A DNA stretch of 64,000 nucleotides from Cymbidium sinense (GCA_021442155.1 CM038218.1:62276268-62340267), one strand, 5' to 3'. Shown: positions 45,112 to 57,289, counted from the stretch's first letter. Program-made: numbers and translations. The notes: generated from the sequence alone by a model not told the origin.

Positions 45112-46620
45112 TATCACATCACAAATAAAAGTTTTTGTAATTGAGATGGTGACCTTACAAAATTTTTAGATTAAGACATCAATTTCCTTTTTAATTCAGC
45201 TAAGTTTTATAAGGATGTGTGTATTTGGCAGTCTTTAATTGGAGAGATTGAACCACATTAATTGAGATAATATTTTTTGTGCAACTATGTTAATTATTAG
45301 GTCATATACTTTTCCACAATTATACACTTGGTTCAAAATATTAAGTGGTGTTGAGATGACATGGGATGTTTGGGAGCTAGCAGAAGCTTTTCTAGAATGC
45401 ATGACAAACATTCCCCATCATCTCTGCAAACATCCTCAAATCTATGTTTTATGGTGGAGTTTCTTCCACATAATTATCTTATACCTCTCCTTTTATAAGT
45501 TGGACTTGCCTTTAGATTGGACATTCATTAGATCTATGTCTTGGTTGGAAGCAACAGAAGTATTTTGATAAAATAGGTTTATGATAAAGATTCTCACATG
45601 ATTGTCCTAATTTATGATGTGACTTTGGTTCGTGCGTGTTAGTCATTCTTGGCATGGCATGTTGTATTGATTGTTTGCTGGATTGTACTGTAGCTCTGTG
45701 AGTTTCAAGTTGAACTTCTGATGTATGTTTTTAATAAGATGAATAATGGGCTGTCAACTTTATTGCACTTTTACTTTGTATGTGAAGTTGATGGCTTGAG
45801 AAAGAGACCAGTTGGAATTAAGCTCCAATTTATCCTAGATAGAATCCTTAAGATAGGCCACAATCATATCTTACTATCAATTATTGAGGGGACTCGTTAA
45901 GGTCATTTCGCACATTTAATTGGTAGAATTTTTCTATATATGCACTGATAGTGCTCAAATCTTGCGAGTAACATTGATATTACATATATAATATTTGTTC
46001 ATAATTTGATGGAAGGGAATGCCCTCAAAGGAGCTATTTTATTCTTGCCTAGCTCTTTATGCTTTCTTTTCCTTCATGAAATTGAGATTGATTCAACTAG
46101 ATCCACCAAGATCTTGCACCACCTTTATGTTTAAATGCTACATACTTAACTAGATGGTCAAGTGGAATGTTCACATAATCAAAAAAAAGTTTAGATGATC
46201 TGCTCCCAATCAAGATAATCTTCTATGTAGCCGATAGTAAAAAATTGGAATATTAAGTTTCACCTTAAGCCTTCCAAACATTCGGTCTAATTGCAATCAC
46301 CGAAAAAAATGTGTTTTAGGAGTGTCAAAATCTAAATTAGATCGAGCCTTCATGTTTCCTTGGTAGACATGTTCATTTGCTTCAAAATTTTAATTCGGAG
46401 TCTGATTAATTCTTGCCCTTCCAAATGTCCTTAATGAAATTATTGTTCTCACCCGTGCTTAGTATGGTTTCCACATTGTCTGATAAGAATTGTTGTTAAT
46501 TCTCTTCAAGCTTCCACAATGAATTGTTGAAATGTTTCCATCGGTTAGGCTTCGTGAAGTGATCTCCAAGTATGACAATCTTTGTTTGCCAACATCCTGT
46601 TATTATCAGCTGTGGATCAT
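45112..46620 (-). pseudogene. Chromovirus element 3, gag and protease start
   Basis: Minus strand, beginning after the primer site at 46621. A gag N-terminal part is seen near 46530-46380. The gag core follows in broken frames (KVKLNIPIF near 46270; KHKGGARSWW-like text near 46120, with Ala-Leu changes). HYQCIYRKIL lies near 45950. The zinc knuckle is at 45566-45515: CFQPRHRSNECP, preceded by Cys. Protease: LIINIVAQKILS near 45290, where the family has I-D-S-G; the Asp reads Asn. It then runs to FICDV at 45113, where the solo LTR begins. The zinc knuckle wording matches element 1. Confidence 0.75.
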
Positions 46621-46636
46621 TGCTCTAAAACCAAAT
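46621..46636 (-). promoter_or_regulatory. Element 3 primer-binding site (initiator tRNA-Met type)
   Basis: Minus strand TTTGGTTTTAGAGCA resembles TTGGTATCAGAGC, the complement of plant initiator tRNA-Met, and is preceded by CA. Two mismatches in the core. Confidence 0.6.
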
Positions 46637-49600
46637 GTTGACCTCACTTTTATAGTGAGTCTTCAACCTCCTCAGCGTAGATCTAGGACTCTTATAGACA
46701 CTGATAGCTCCTTAGTCCCAAGATACTTCTAGTGATTAGGTGAACACTTAACCTAAGCCTAGAGACTTATGAGGGTTAACCATAGGGATGGGTCATGCCT
46801 TAGGGACTTAGGGAGATTTGTCTGCCCTATAGCCTAAATCCAATCCATTCTTTCCATCTCAAACCAAACCTCAAATTCATGCCAAATACAAACCAAATTT
46901 CCAAGACTCATAATCAATCCCATGATCAAATCCAAGCTCAAAATTCTCCATAAAACTTATGGCAGAATTCCATGGTCTTAACCTTAGCCAAGTCCAATTC
47001 AATTTCGATGCAATTGATTTTCTCAAAGATCAATTCAATCTCTCAATCATTTATCAAATCTAAATCCAAACTCAATTCCAAGTGATTAGAACCCAAAATC
47101 AAATCCAAGTTCCAAAATTCATTCCTAAGCATATGACCTAATTTCATAAGCTTAGCCAAATCTCCACCTAAGTTATCCCAAATTTGGTTGATTTCTTTAT
47201 AAATCAATTATTCCTTCATTTATATTCACAAATATAAATGAAATCTATACTCAAAAGGACCAAATCCAAATCAAACTAAATCGAACCAAGCCAAGACCCT
47301 TCTTAAGCCATATGGACCTATCTCCTTAAGCTTGGTTAAATCCCACTCAAATCAACCCAAAATCAATTGGTTTCTTTATAAATAAATTATTTATTCATTT
47401 TTATTTATAAATTAAAATGAAACCCACCTTCTAATGATCAAAAATAAATCAAACTAAATTGATTTCCTTCTTAGCCCTTTTGACCTACCTTCATGAGCTT
47501 AGTTAAATTTGCTTCCAAATCACTCCAAACTCAAGTGATTTTCTCATAAATCATTTATATCTTCATTTATATTCTCAAATATAAATGAAATATAAATTCA
47601 AATAGACAAAACCAAATCCAAAAGTAAATTAAAACCCAATTCAAACCTTTTTATCCATTTCCTTGAATTTGGCTAAATCCTATCCAAATCAAGTCAAAAC
47701 TAATGAATTTTATCTTGAATCAATCATTCCTTCAGTCATCTATCCAAATATAAATGAAAACTACAATAATTAAACCAAACTCAAGTCAACCCAAGTCAAG
47801 CACAAGTTAGCCTTTTTAACTTGAAAACTTCAAACGAGTCAAAATCCATTGGACTCCAAATTGATTGTAGTTGGATTTATATTTCAATCCTAGGCTCATA
47901 TATAAGTTCAACTAAACTTGAATCAAGCAAAAACCAAACCAATTGACCCATTTAGTTCCACTTAGGTCCACTTGACATAAAGTGGCCTAAATGACATTTT
48001 TGGAGCCAAGTTCTAATCCAACCGAAATTGGATTGAACCAAGCCCATCCAAGCCTCATATCATGATCAACAATCACCCTAGGATGATCAATCACCTTGAA
48101 TTGAGTCAAACCAAGTCAACTTGGTCATTTGACTAAGTAAACCCTTAGCCCATATGAAATCCAAACTAGTAAAAACTCATCATACTCCAAATTGATTAAA
48201 ACCATTGATTCACACCAACTCATAATCAATGTTTGAATGTGACTTGACTGTCAATTGAGCCAAACTAAGTCTAATTAACCATTTGATTCAAGTTGACCCA
48301 AATTCACTCAAATTGGCCTAAAAGGCCAAAATGGGTTGATTGCAACCAATGACTCAAGTTCATTTCAAATTGATTATTGAATTTGACCAAAGTCATAATT
48401 GAGTCTAATTTGACCAGTTGGTCAGCTTGACCCAACCTAGCCCAAATTGACCTAAAGGGTTAAATTGACCAAAATCCAAATTAAATCCAAATTGATTCAA
48501 ACCAAAGCCTACAATCATTTTCAATTAACCAATTGAACATGAACCAATACCCAACCCAAGCCAATTTGGCTAATTTGATCAAATTGATCAACTTAGCCCA
48601 TTTGACCTATATGAATCTAAATGAGCTAAAATCAAACCTAAGCCAAATTGATTGAAACCACTTGAATTAAAACTCTTCAAATCATCATTTGAACCTAACC
48701 CAAGTTTTAGTTTGACTCAATTTGACCGATTGGTCAACCTAACCAAACATGACCCAAATTGAACCCATATGACCAAATTGAGCCAAAACCCATGAAACCA
48801 ACCCATGGGACTTTGGGAACTGACCAAACCTAACCCAACCCCATCCTAGGTCAACCTAAAATAAGCTTAAACCCATTTGGAGCCAAGTCCAATGGAAATC
48901 CTCCATGGATCCTCTCCCACATTAGATTCTTTCCTCTAATGGCAAAGTCCACTCTCCTCTCATCCTTGGTAGCCATCAAACTTCTAAATGGAGCATCTCT
49001 AAAGTTCCTAGCCCACCCTAAGTGTACTAGGACTTACCTTGGAACAAAGGGAGGTGAGTTAACTCACCTCCCATGCAAACCAAGAAGCCAAAGGATCCAA
49101 GCAAATACAATATGCCCAAATCAAGCTTGGAGCCTCCTGCCATGGATTCTCCCAATCTTGATGAGCCACATGGACTTGATGGCAACCACTTCGTCGCTCT
49201 GGTAGTGATTGGCTGGCCAAAAATGGGAAGCAATCCCGTCCGTCCACCTCAGCAAACTGAGGGGTATACCTCCTCAATTCGCACGGGAAATCAATTCATT
49301 CGAATCGTCTGAGCTTCCAAGGGAGAATTCGAGCCTCCTTACACTCCCTAGAGCGATTCCAAACTTTCCTCCACTGACATTTCTCCTTCCCGTATACAGC
49401 TAAAATAGGGGAGCTCAATCATGATTCTAACTTCTTTATTTCTTAACCAAACTTCAATTCATCTTACCCACACCTTCCACATGCCTCGTTGAGGCTACCC
49501 AAAGCTTCCTTCGAGTTCTAAACCCACCGAACCTAGGAGTTTGATCACCACCGAGCTCCAAATTGATAGAAGTTGATCCACCGAGCATACCAAGGGGAAT

Positions 49601-50177
49601 TGTCTTGCATTTAACTCAACAGGGCCTCGTCTCTTCTAGACGAAGCTATCTCCATCAATCCAACATCCTCTCTTGAGCTCCGACGAGGTAATTTCCCAAT
49701 ACTATAGAAATAGGAAATTTTGGTTGGTCCTTTGTGAAGATAATTTGCATGTGAGCCCATCCTAGCTGTTGGATCCTTGTGGATCCCTCAAGTGAAGGTG
49801 TAGATTGATTTCAGAGTGAATCTGAGCTCTTGTGAGCTCAGATCAAGCGATCAATGGCGGACGGCCTCCGTCATTCATCGCTCGTAGGAGGAGAGATCAC
49901 GGGCCTTCCATTTTGCATGATTGGAATGGACAGCTCTGATCAAATCACACTAGATCCATCTATTTTTTCTCTTTATGCCGCAAGATTGATCTACACCGTC
50001 CGATCTGAGATCGGACAGCGGAGATCAATACTGCGTCCGCCGCCAGCTAACTCAGTGAGCGGATGTGACTACTTTAATAGCCAATCATACGATGCCACAT
50101 GAAAAGCAAACCGCATCAGTATGCCAGGTGGCGCCAGTAGGATTAAGGCTTTAATTAGGTTAATTAAGGTGTTTTTA
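46637..50177 (-). mobile_element. Non-coding tract, possibly the 5' LTR of element 3
   Basis: By position this is upstream of the primer site on the minus strand, so LTR is the natural reading, but no second copy exists in the window to prove it. It holds a G-poor stretch (46860-48880), then unique-looking DNA with CTCTTGAGCTCCGACGAGGTAATTT (about 49669) and GATCGGACAGCGGAGATCAA (about 50011), wording often seen in plant gypsy LTRs. Frames at 48939-49205 and nearby lack known domains. Target duplication of the next element (AATGT) ends it. Confidence 0.4.
46860..48880. repeat. Two-kilobase G-poor, CCAAATTGA-rich tract
   Basis: Degenerate repetition of AAATCCAA, CCAAATTGA, TTGACCAA and CAACCCAA words, with very few G on the + strand. 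Subunits ATTTCTTTATAAATCAATTA and TCATTTATATT...AAATATAAATGAAA recur three to four times (47190-47760), including inverted ATTTATA/TATAAAT pairs. No frame is supported. Confidence 0.75.
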
Positions 50178-52261
50178 ATGTTGTGAAATCCAAAAATTTT
50201 CCACCGACTTCGGACAAATTGAATTGAAGTGTCGATGTAATTTTCAGAAGGCAGATGGAATAGTAAATAAGACACTACCCAGAGATTTTGTCCTCATTTG
50301 GTGAGGACTTTAGATTTGGTTCCAGGTTTTCTATAGGCGCGAACCCCTATAGTTAATTATGCCTCCTAATAAGTGAGAGACAACTTTCAATTAAGGCTAG
50401 TCATTATATCGCTTAATGCATAGAGTATAGTAACATCATATGGAGTTTTAGAATTTAAAATTATGAAATTCATCATTTCAGCTTAAACCAGATGGTTGGT
50501 AGAATGATGACGTGCTTGATCTAGATCTCATGGTTCTGTCATCTCGGGCCATCGTGGTCCCTAGTCTACTTAGTCAGAGGAGGTAGTCGACCCAACCTGA
50601 CCGAAAGATTCTTATTAGTAACACATGGGTTACGTCGTCTAAGAAATCCTAATAGACCTAGGGTGGTGTTTGTCTAAGGAGATAAGTTTAAGTCTACCTT
50701 AGCTTACTAAGGGCTTTTTTCCCTATCAAGTATACCCCATGATTCACAACTCAAAGACAGAGCTATTGGGGAGCATATGGGCTATGGTCGTGATTGTAAT
50801 ATAATGGAGCTGACCAAACCACGAGAGACTGTTGTAACTTCACTGTGGATCCTACTTGCCACAAATGAGGACATGGGCCACATCTTGACTGGCAAGAGAT
50901 TGAATGAGAGTGAACATAGTATAACATTTGATTTCACATTAGCTCTTTTGTGAGCTAGAGTTTTCTTAATTTGTCACTTTAGATAAATAATTGTAGAAGG
51001 TGGATATATTGAGTTTTGATTTAAGCTTATAATGACTGAATTTTATTTAAATAGCTTTTAGATTGATACTCAACTCAAGTTAATTCGTTTTGAAATTAGA
51101 ATCACATTTTGATGGAAGTATCCCCTCCAGTTAAAATCATCATTCAACATAGCCATCATTGGGGTAATTAATTGATTGACTTGAATATATTTGAGAACTT
51201 TAGATCCTATCAACTCTGTTTAGCTCCTAAGAGAGGATCAGATCTACTATCACATGACAATATTAGCTTCTCAAATATTTCACTTTGAAATCATTATAAT
51301 AAAATTTTAAGTTTTGTTAACTCGAACCCAATCCTAAGACTGAACCGTTAATCATAACCCGTGCAGTATTCTTAGACACTTGAATTTAAGCATTCAGCAT
51401 AGTATTGGGGCCCATGTGGGTGTAACTAAGAATGCCTTAATTAATGCCTTCTATTCGCTTGTACGATGTGTTGCGAATCTGGTGGCGTTGCATGTTTAAA
51501 AGCTATAGATTCAAAATACAATTTAATTTGTTATTTTAAAAGAAGATTTACCCCTCAGAGTTACGTCTGTGAATCAATAGAGTATAATATTTAAGTTGAT
51601 TTCTCCTTTTTTTGAAGGTCCCTCATTTGACTTGTTTCTTATTTTCATAGATAATATTATGGGTTTCTGTATTTTTTTTATGAAACTTCCATAGATATTT
51701 CAAGCTTACTAGTAGATTGACCCATATTATAAATATAGATATATTTTTTCTTTTCAATTCAACCTTCAAATCCATAGGATTCCTCCATAAAAATGCTTGC
51801 TTTTAATTAGGTATTAAAGCTAAAACTTCAAATATCAAAATTTTAAGTGCTTGCATTGAAGTTAGTTATGCTACGATGCACATAGGAGACTTATTCAAAT
51901 ATTCCTACATTCATCTTTCCCCCCTCTTTTTTTTGAAAGTGGGTCCTTCACTACCCCTTTTAATTTCTATAAATAAGGCTAAGAGGGGGTCTTACATTCC
52001 ATTCCATTTGTTTGAAGAGTTAGAGTTAGAGTATTTGAAAGATAGTGGTTAAAAATTTTAGTGGGCTTTCAACTCTGCTTAGCTAAATTTTGTAAGTATT
52101 TTTCACCCCATTTTTTTTACTTTTGTGTTTGTTGTATGTTATTTTCTTTCCCCTTTTTGTTTGGCTTTTTTAATTTGAATTTTAACTTTAGGTTTCTTTG
52201 CTTAAGATTCTTAAGTTGATTCTTTTATTTTTCCACTTTTTCTAAGTCAAAAGATTTGACC

Positions 52262-52665
52262 CAATTTTAGCAGCCTCCCGGCGTTATCCCCGCGTAGGGG
52301 GTTACATCGGGAATATTTTAGCTTTCTCGGTATGCCCTAATGAGCATAGTGAGTGGTGTCTTGTGACACCACAATCTTCTTCTTGCACCCACTATGCCCT
52401 ATGGAGCATTAGCGGAGTCTTGAAACCTACATAAAAAGATATGCAATGCAATATATATATATATTAATTTCTTTTTTCTCCTTTTTTTTTCGAAGTCTAG
52501 AATTTTGTAAAAATTTTGGTAGCATTTTGTCTAGGGAGAGCGACATCTAACAGATGTTGGCTTACTTGATATGCCCTAATGAGCGTAGCGAGCAGTGTCT
52601 TCTGATATCGTAGCTGATTTTTTATCTCGTCACACTCTAATGAGCACGACGAGGCCTTTAAACGT
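52262..52665. repeat. LTR hairpin array of element B
   Basis: CAGCCTCCCGGCGTTATCCC...GTAGGGGGTTAC is the same lead block as at 42918. The following hairpins differ in sequence: TATGCCCTAATGAGCATA, GTGGTGTCTTGTGACACCAC, CTATGCCCTATGGAGCAT, and TCGTC...GACGA around ACACTCTAATGAGCAC. Confidence 0.85.
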
Positions 52666-53029
52666 GCAAAGAAACACAAGCATATATACATCCACATCAC
52701 ACATGTTCTGACTTATTCCTTTTGCATGTTGCAACGATCGACAAAGAAACGAAGTTAGAAATGCTAAAAACTAAGAGAGGAACCTGCCTAATGACAATGT
52801 TTCTCTCAGGTTGTGGTGAAGGGAAAACGTCGGAGAGGGAGAGAGAAAGGGAGATGCCAAAAATCACAAGAAGAATTCGCCTAATGACGATGTTCTTCTC
52901 CAATTGCGGTGAAGAGAAATTGGAAGGGTAATGCAAGGGGGGTAATGCTGGAAACTAAAAGAAGAACCTGTCTAATGATGATGTTCTTCTCTAGTTGTAG
53001 TAAAATGAAATAAAAAATTTGGATTTAGA

Positions 53030-53465
53030 AAAAAGGGGGTATTTTCGATTTTGGAAGAAAGCAGGGAAGAAATGAAGTGGAGAAATTCATTTTTTATGGA
53101 AATGAGGGAATTTTTAGATTGAGAAATGCAGGAAAACGGAAATTTCAGATTGGTTTTGTGGGAGGGAGAAAGAAATAGGGAAAAGGAAATTAAAGAAGAG
53201 AGGAAGAAAAAAAAAGAAAGAACGAGAAAAAAATCAGTAATTTTTGGTTTAGAGAAAAACAAATGGAAGAAGAAGGAAAGAAAGAAGAGAAAGGAGAAGA
53301 AGGAAGAAGAAAGCACCCTACCTTGTTCGGCTTAGAGAGAAGAGGAAAAGGGAAGGTTTCCTCATGGTTTGGAGAAGGAGAGGAAGAAAATTGGAAAAAA
53401 AATGGAAGAGAGCCTGGGGTTCTCGGTGAGGAGGGAAGCAACCATAGAAAATAGAAGAGGGGGGG
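53030..53465. repeat. Purine-rich tract (LTR leader, antisense)
   Basis: Nearly all A and G on +, for example GAAAGAACGAGAAAAAAATC and AGGAGAAGGAAGAAGAAAGC. Lys/Glu-rich and Ser/Phe-rich frames are artefacts of composition. It corresponds to the CT-rich leader at 20340-20570 in element A. Confidence 0.85.
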
Positions 53466-53726
53466 AATGAGAGATGCTCTGTCAGGGAGCACCACCCATG
53501 AAGGCTGAAGGGGATATGAGGGCTTCCTCAGTGCATCGATTGCATGAAGATGTCGGTGGTCATGCGTGGGGAGGCCGAGCGAGTATGAGAGGAGCGTGAA
53601 TCGGGTCAGGGAAGAGGTGGATTAGGGCTATTAGATGTAAATAGTTCTTTTTTTCTTTTTAAATTAATTTTTAAATGTGTAATCCAAGTTAATAAGAATT
53701 TTACATCAACCTCAATATAGGGTTGA

Positions 53727-53781
53727 TATATATATATATATGTGTGTATGTGTGTGTGTGTATGTGTGTGTGTGTGTGTGT
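53727..53781. repeat. TA/TG microsatellite in element B LTR
   Basis: TATATATATATATG followed by TGTGTATGTGTGTG runs. Same LTR position as the TA tract of element A. Confidence 0.95.
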
Positions 53782-54534
53782 TGATTCAAGGTTATTCCAT
53801 TATTCCGAATGCAATGGCACAGTCCATTTCACAATTGGAGGCCGTTTGGTTGGTGGCGTAATTGAGTCAATTGACTAATGAAAGCGGTCCAATTTTGTGA
53901 GCAGATTCGTTTGGTTTCATTGACTTTAGCGACTTTAGTATACGTGCAAGCATGTTGATGACTCGATAGCTTGCTTGGTTAATCATCAAGTTATGCAGTA
54001 TTTATATTTTGATCAATTCCAACATTTTGAATGCGATGGCAAAGTCCGTTCATCGATCAGAGGTCATTTAGGTTAATTTTGGTGACATCCTATGTATTTC
54101 AGCATCGATTTGCATGCTGTCACTTCCAATCATTCAACATTTGCACAAACTCATCTTAATTAAGTGCGAATAGTCTTATTTAATAGTTTTTGATGTTTCA
54201 AAGTTAACAACGTGATCAATTTTATAAACGGAGATGTTCATATATCGTTGTAGCTTTCCGAATCTAATATGCTTGTCGACGCATTGATGACTCGATCGCT
54301 TGATCGGTCACTCGTTAGATTGTGCAATATTTATATTTTGACCAATTTTAATGTTCTGAACATGATGGCGAAGTCCATTCATCGATCAGAGGTTATTTTG
54401 ACCATTTTTGGTGACGCCTAGTGTATTTTGAGCTCTGATTAGTGCACTATCACTTTCGAAGTGCATCAAATTCGACTTGTGGGCTTGACTTGACTTATGA
54501 GACATAAGTGGAGGTTAATAAATGCTCCTCAACA

Positions 54535-55080
54535 AATGTAATTCTCACATGGAGTGAGTCACATTTGTTGAAAAGTGGTTGACCCTTTGGGCTAGCCATA
54601 GAACTTGGATCAATTCAGCTTCAATTGTAATAGCTTACGAAACTTTGATAGGATTTATCATTAGTATGATGCCTTATTTAGGACATGCTAAATGATGAGA
54701 TTGATTGATTTGTCTTGATTGACTTGTCAAGTAGATAAGAGTTCCTTCACCATCTACTCTCTACTTTGATGGATTTGCTGAAGGTCTCTTTCTTTTATGT
54801 CATTGCAGATTTGAGTTTCTTCCAACCCTAGCTTCATGCTTGATTGGGTTCGTTGGAGGGATTTGTTTATTTATTTTGATGAAGGGCTCTGCTGGGAAGT
54901 TGGTTTATCCATGCTTGGTTAGATTTGAAATCCTTTCTATCCTAGCTTTAAGCTTGACGGACTTGATGAATGACTGACCTGATTTGTCCATATTGACTTG
55001 TCAGGAAGTGTATGTACTCCATGACTCCTATGCTTGTTGCTTTGAAGGATTCATTGAAGTGTACATACAGATGACCCAAC
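54535..55080 (-). mobile_element. Element B 3' non-coding part, proximal block
   Basis: The complement matches element A 33385-33938: GGGTCATCTGTATG(T/C)AC, TTGACTTGTCAGGAAGTGTA, CTTGACGGACTTGATGAATG and TGGGCTAGCCA. It breaks at 55080. The continuation is found at 59205, so the DNA between is an insertion. Confidence 0.8.
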
Positions 55081-55650
55081 AAAAGTGTGTCGACCTTCAC
55101 TGGAACTTGTGCAAAAGAGTGCCGACCTTCACACATATTTCACAAGTATAATCGAGCAAACACGACAAATTCGATGGACTATGGGGGTGATGTCGTGCAA
55201 ATCAAAGCCAAAAATGCCTGATCATCATCAAAATTGATTGTAACGACTACCAATTGGCAAACGAACTTTGCCAATAAGTTCAGAGCATCAAAATTAGTCA
55301 AAATATATGTTTCGCATTATTTGATGATTGATTAATGGAGAAGAAGAATTGTCGACATGCCTATATACATATTAGGGTCGGGAGGCAGCGGCAGAGTCCA
55401 AATTACCTCCGTTTGCAAAATTAATTGTGTCATTATCACCAAAATATCAAAAGATATGAAATGAGATTGTCCGTAATTGACTCGAATGAGTCTATGTGAG
55501 TGTCGAGCAATCGAAAGAGGCAATGTCCATTTCGGGCCAAAATTAGCCTAATTCGATGCTGAAATTGACCAAATGATCTCTGATCATAAAACAGAAAGTG
55601 TGTCGCATCCTAAATATCAAAATTACCTTGAATTGATACTCATATTGCAT
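55081..55650 (+). mobile_element. Tat LTR start fragment
   Basis: TGTGTCGACCTTCAC and GCCGACCTTCACACATATTTCA are followed by ACAAATTCGATGGACT, AACGAACTTTGCCAATAAGTTC and later ATCGAAAGAGG. These match the first half-kilobase of the Tat LTR (19161-19700 and 33955-34500) in + orientation. The rest of that LTR is missing. Its junction with element 1 is unclear. Confidence 0.55.
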
Positions 55651-55958
55651 GGAGTTGGCACAAGAGAAATTTTGATGAAATTGGCATGAATTTCAATGCA
55701 ATTTGATGCAACTCAACCATAAGCTTTTATTTCCTGCTTATCTATATCTACATATTACGCATTTACTTTGTAGCCTTACTCATTTATTCTCTGACAATGT
55801 TGTTATGATATGGTATATATATATAGACATACGAGAGGTAAAGAGGCGAGAAGAAAATTATATGCATAATGATTCCTTATTTTTATATTAACACCATTAT
55901 AGCTTGTGCCCTTTGTGTCTTTGCTACTTGGTTAGTTTTTGTTTTGTAGGGCGCTACA
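55651..55958 (+). mobile_element. Element 1 5' LTR, distal part
   Basis: Upstream of the primer site. It contains a TATA-like GGTATATATATATAGAC (about 55812-55828) and ends GGGCGCTACA at 55958. The LTR start is not identifiable and may lie further left. No 3' LTR is present for comparison. Confidence 0.5.
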
Positions 55959-55964
55959 TCAAAA

Positions 55965-55978
55965 TTGGTATCAGAACC
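55965..55978 (+). promoter_or_regulatory. Element 1 primer-binding site (initiator tRNA-Met)
   Basis: TTGGTATCAGAACC differs by one base from the plant initiator tRNA-Met complement TTGGTATCAGAGCC. It sits seven bases after the LTR end and just upstream of the gag ATG (55985). Confidence 0.88.
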
Positions 55979-55984
55979 AAGTGA

Positions 55985-57153
55985 ATGGCAGAAGGAAGCA
56001 AGTGGGGGGTTTTCGATGGCGATTGAAACCTTTACACCCTTTGGGCAATTCATTTGAAGCTAGAAGATCGAGTGACCGAAGTCATCGATGAGTTTAAACG
56101 ATTCACCCGGGAGGTGCGACAAGAATTGCAAACTCTCAAAATGGGTGAAGGTACGTTACTTAACTCTGATGAAAGAGATGTGAATGTGTTCCGTGTTGCT
56201 GAAGGTAGACGATAAGAACTGGGGCTATTTTAGAATATTGGTTGACAGAACTTCAGAGCTAATGCCGAAGTGGAAGAGCAACAACAATTTGATCCTTCTG
56301 AGTCAAACAAGGAAGGCGATAACCCAACACGAGAACATGCTTTCAGAAGAGGTTGAGAACTTAGGTATGAACAATGTTCCCTCACCGACTATCATCCAAA
56401 GATAGACATCCCTCTTTTTGATGGACATCTTCACATCGAAGATTATCTTGACTAGGAGCAATCGGTTGAAAACTTCTTTAATTATATGGAAATCTGGCTG
56501 GATAGACAAGTTCGGCTTGTGGAGTGCAAATTGAAGGGCAGTGCAGCCGCATGGTGGAATAAGTTGCTACAAACACACCAGAGGGATGGTAAGGGTCTTG
56601 TAAGACATTGGAAGTGAATGAAAGAGCTCCTTTGGGAACATTTTCTGCCAACCAATTTTGAACAGTTATTATACATTCAATGCCAGTAGTGCAGCCAAGG
56701 TACAAGATCAGTGGGGGATTATACTGAGGAATTCTATCATTTAAGTGCAAGGAATAACTTGAATGAAGCCAACAACTAGCTAATAGCATGGTACATTGGA
56801 GGTCAGAGAGAAGTTATACAAGATAAGTTGGGATTGAACTCCATCTGGTCCCTTTCACAAGCCATTAATTTCGCTTTAAGGTGGAACAACAACTATCGGG
56901 ACTAGCAAAAGGGGGATTCAATAAAAGGAGCAACATTATAAACAATCTAGAAGAAGTAAAATTGTAGTCCACAACACAAAGGTAGTACCACTTAACTCTT
57001 CAAATACACCTAATACTAGCAGAACTGCTGAAGGGAAGCTACCACCAAAGAACACTGAAGTGAGCAAGCATAATCCTTATGCTAAATCGCACACTTTAAA
57101 GTGGTTTAGGTGTTTCCAATTTGGCCACAAATCAAATGAATGTCCTCAATGAA
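55985..57153 (+). pseudogene. Chromovirus element 1 gag
   Basis: Starts ATG at 55985 (MAEGSKWGVFDGD, then stop). Coiled part VIDEFKRFTREVRQELQ (from about 56077). Gag core: VECKLKGSAAAWWNKLLQTH (56518-56577), then REHFLPTNFEQ-type text and DYTEEFYHLSARNNLNE (about 56717-56766). The zinc knuckle at about 57100-57147 reads W-F-R-C-F-Q-F-G-H-K-S-N-E-C: the first Cys of C-x2-C-x4-H-x4-C is Trp. The following CAATGA puts a stop where element 3 has TAA. Broken by several stops and shifts. Confidence 0.85.
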
Positions 57154-57289
57154 GACATTTACAATTAGTTGGAGGAGAGCTAGAAGCCGAACCTTTAGAA
57201 GATCTAGACATCAGCCCCAACGATATGGAAGAATTGGAAGGAGATGAAGGAGAAGTCTTAGCTTGTGTTCTAGAAAGAATTCTGATGGC

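Larger units (their letters stand above)
50183..54534 (-). mobile_element. Element B 3' LTR (4352 bp), minus strand
   Basis: Outer edge at 50183 (TGTGAAATCC; AATGT before it); inner edge at 54534 (CTCCTCAACA = TGTTGAGGAG on minus). Beyond the inner edge lies sequence matching element A just before its 3' LTR (CACATGGAGTGAGTCACATT, GGTTGACCCTTTGGG), so this is the 3' LTR. Contents: hairpin (50331), hairpin array (52265-52660), reversed GGTTCTTC units (52740-52990), purine-rich leader (53030-53460), TA/TG tract (53727-53781). Confidence 0.85.

Noticed and set aside
48939..49403. Possible host gene (several overlapping frames)
   Set aside because: Open on both strands with no recognisable domain or splice structure; lies in a probable LTR.
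52972..53495. Lys/Glu-rich and Ser/Phe-rich frames on both strands
   Set aside because: Produced by the purine-rich LTR leader; no domain, and matching LTRs have no such frames.
50178..54539. Element B LTR as a solo LTR with AATGT duplication on both sides
   Set aside because: The AATGT at 54535 is the normal internal sequence next to the 3' LTR (element A has ACATT there), and internal element sequence continues beyond it. The match with 50178-50182 is probably chance.
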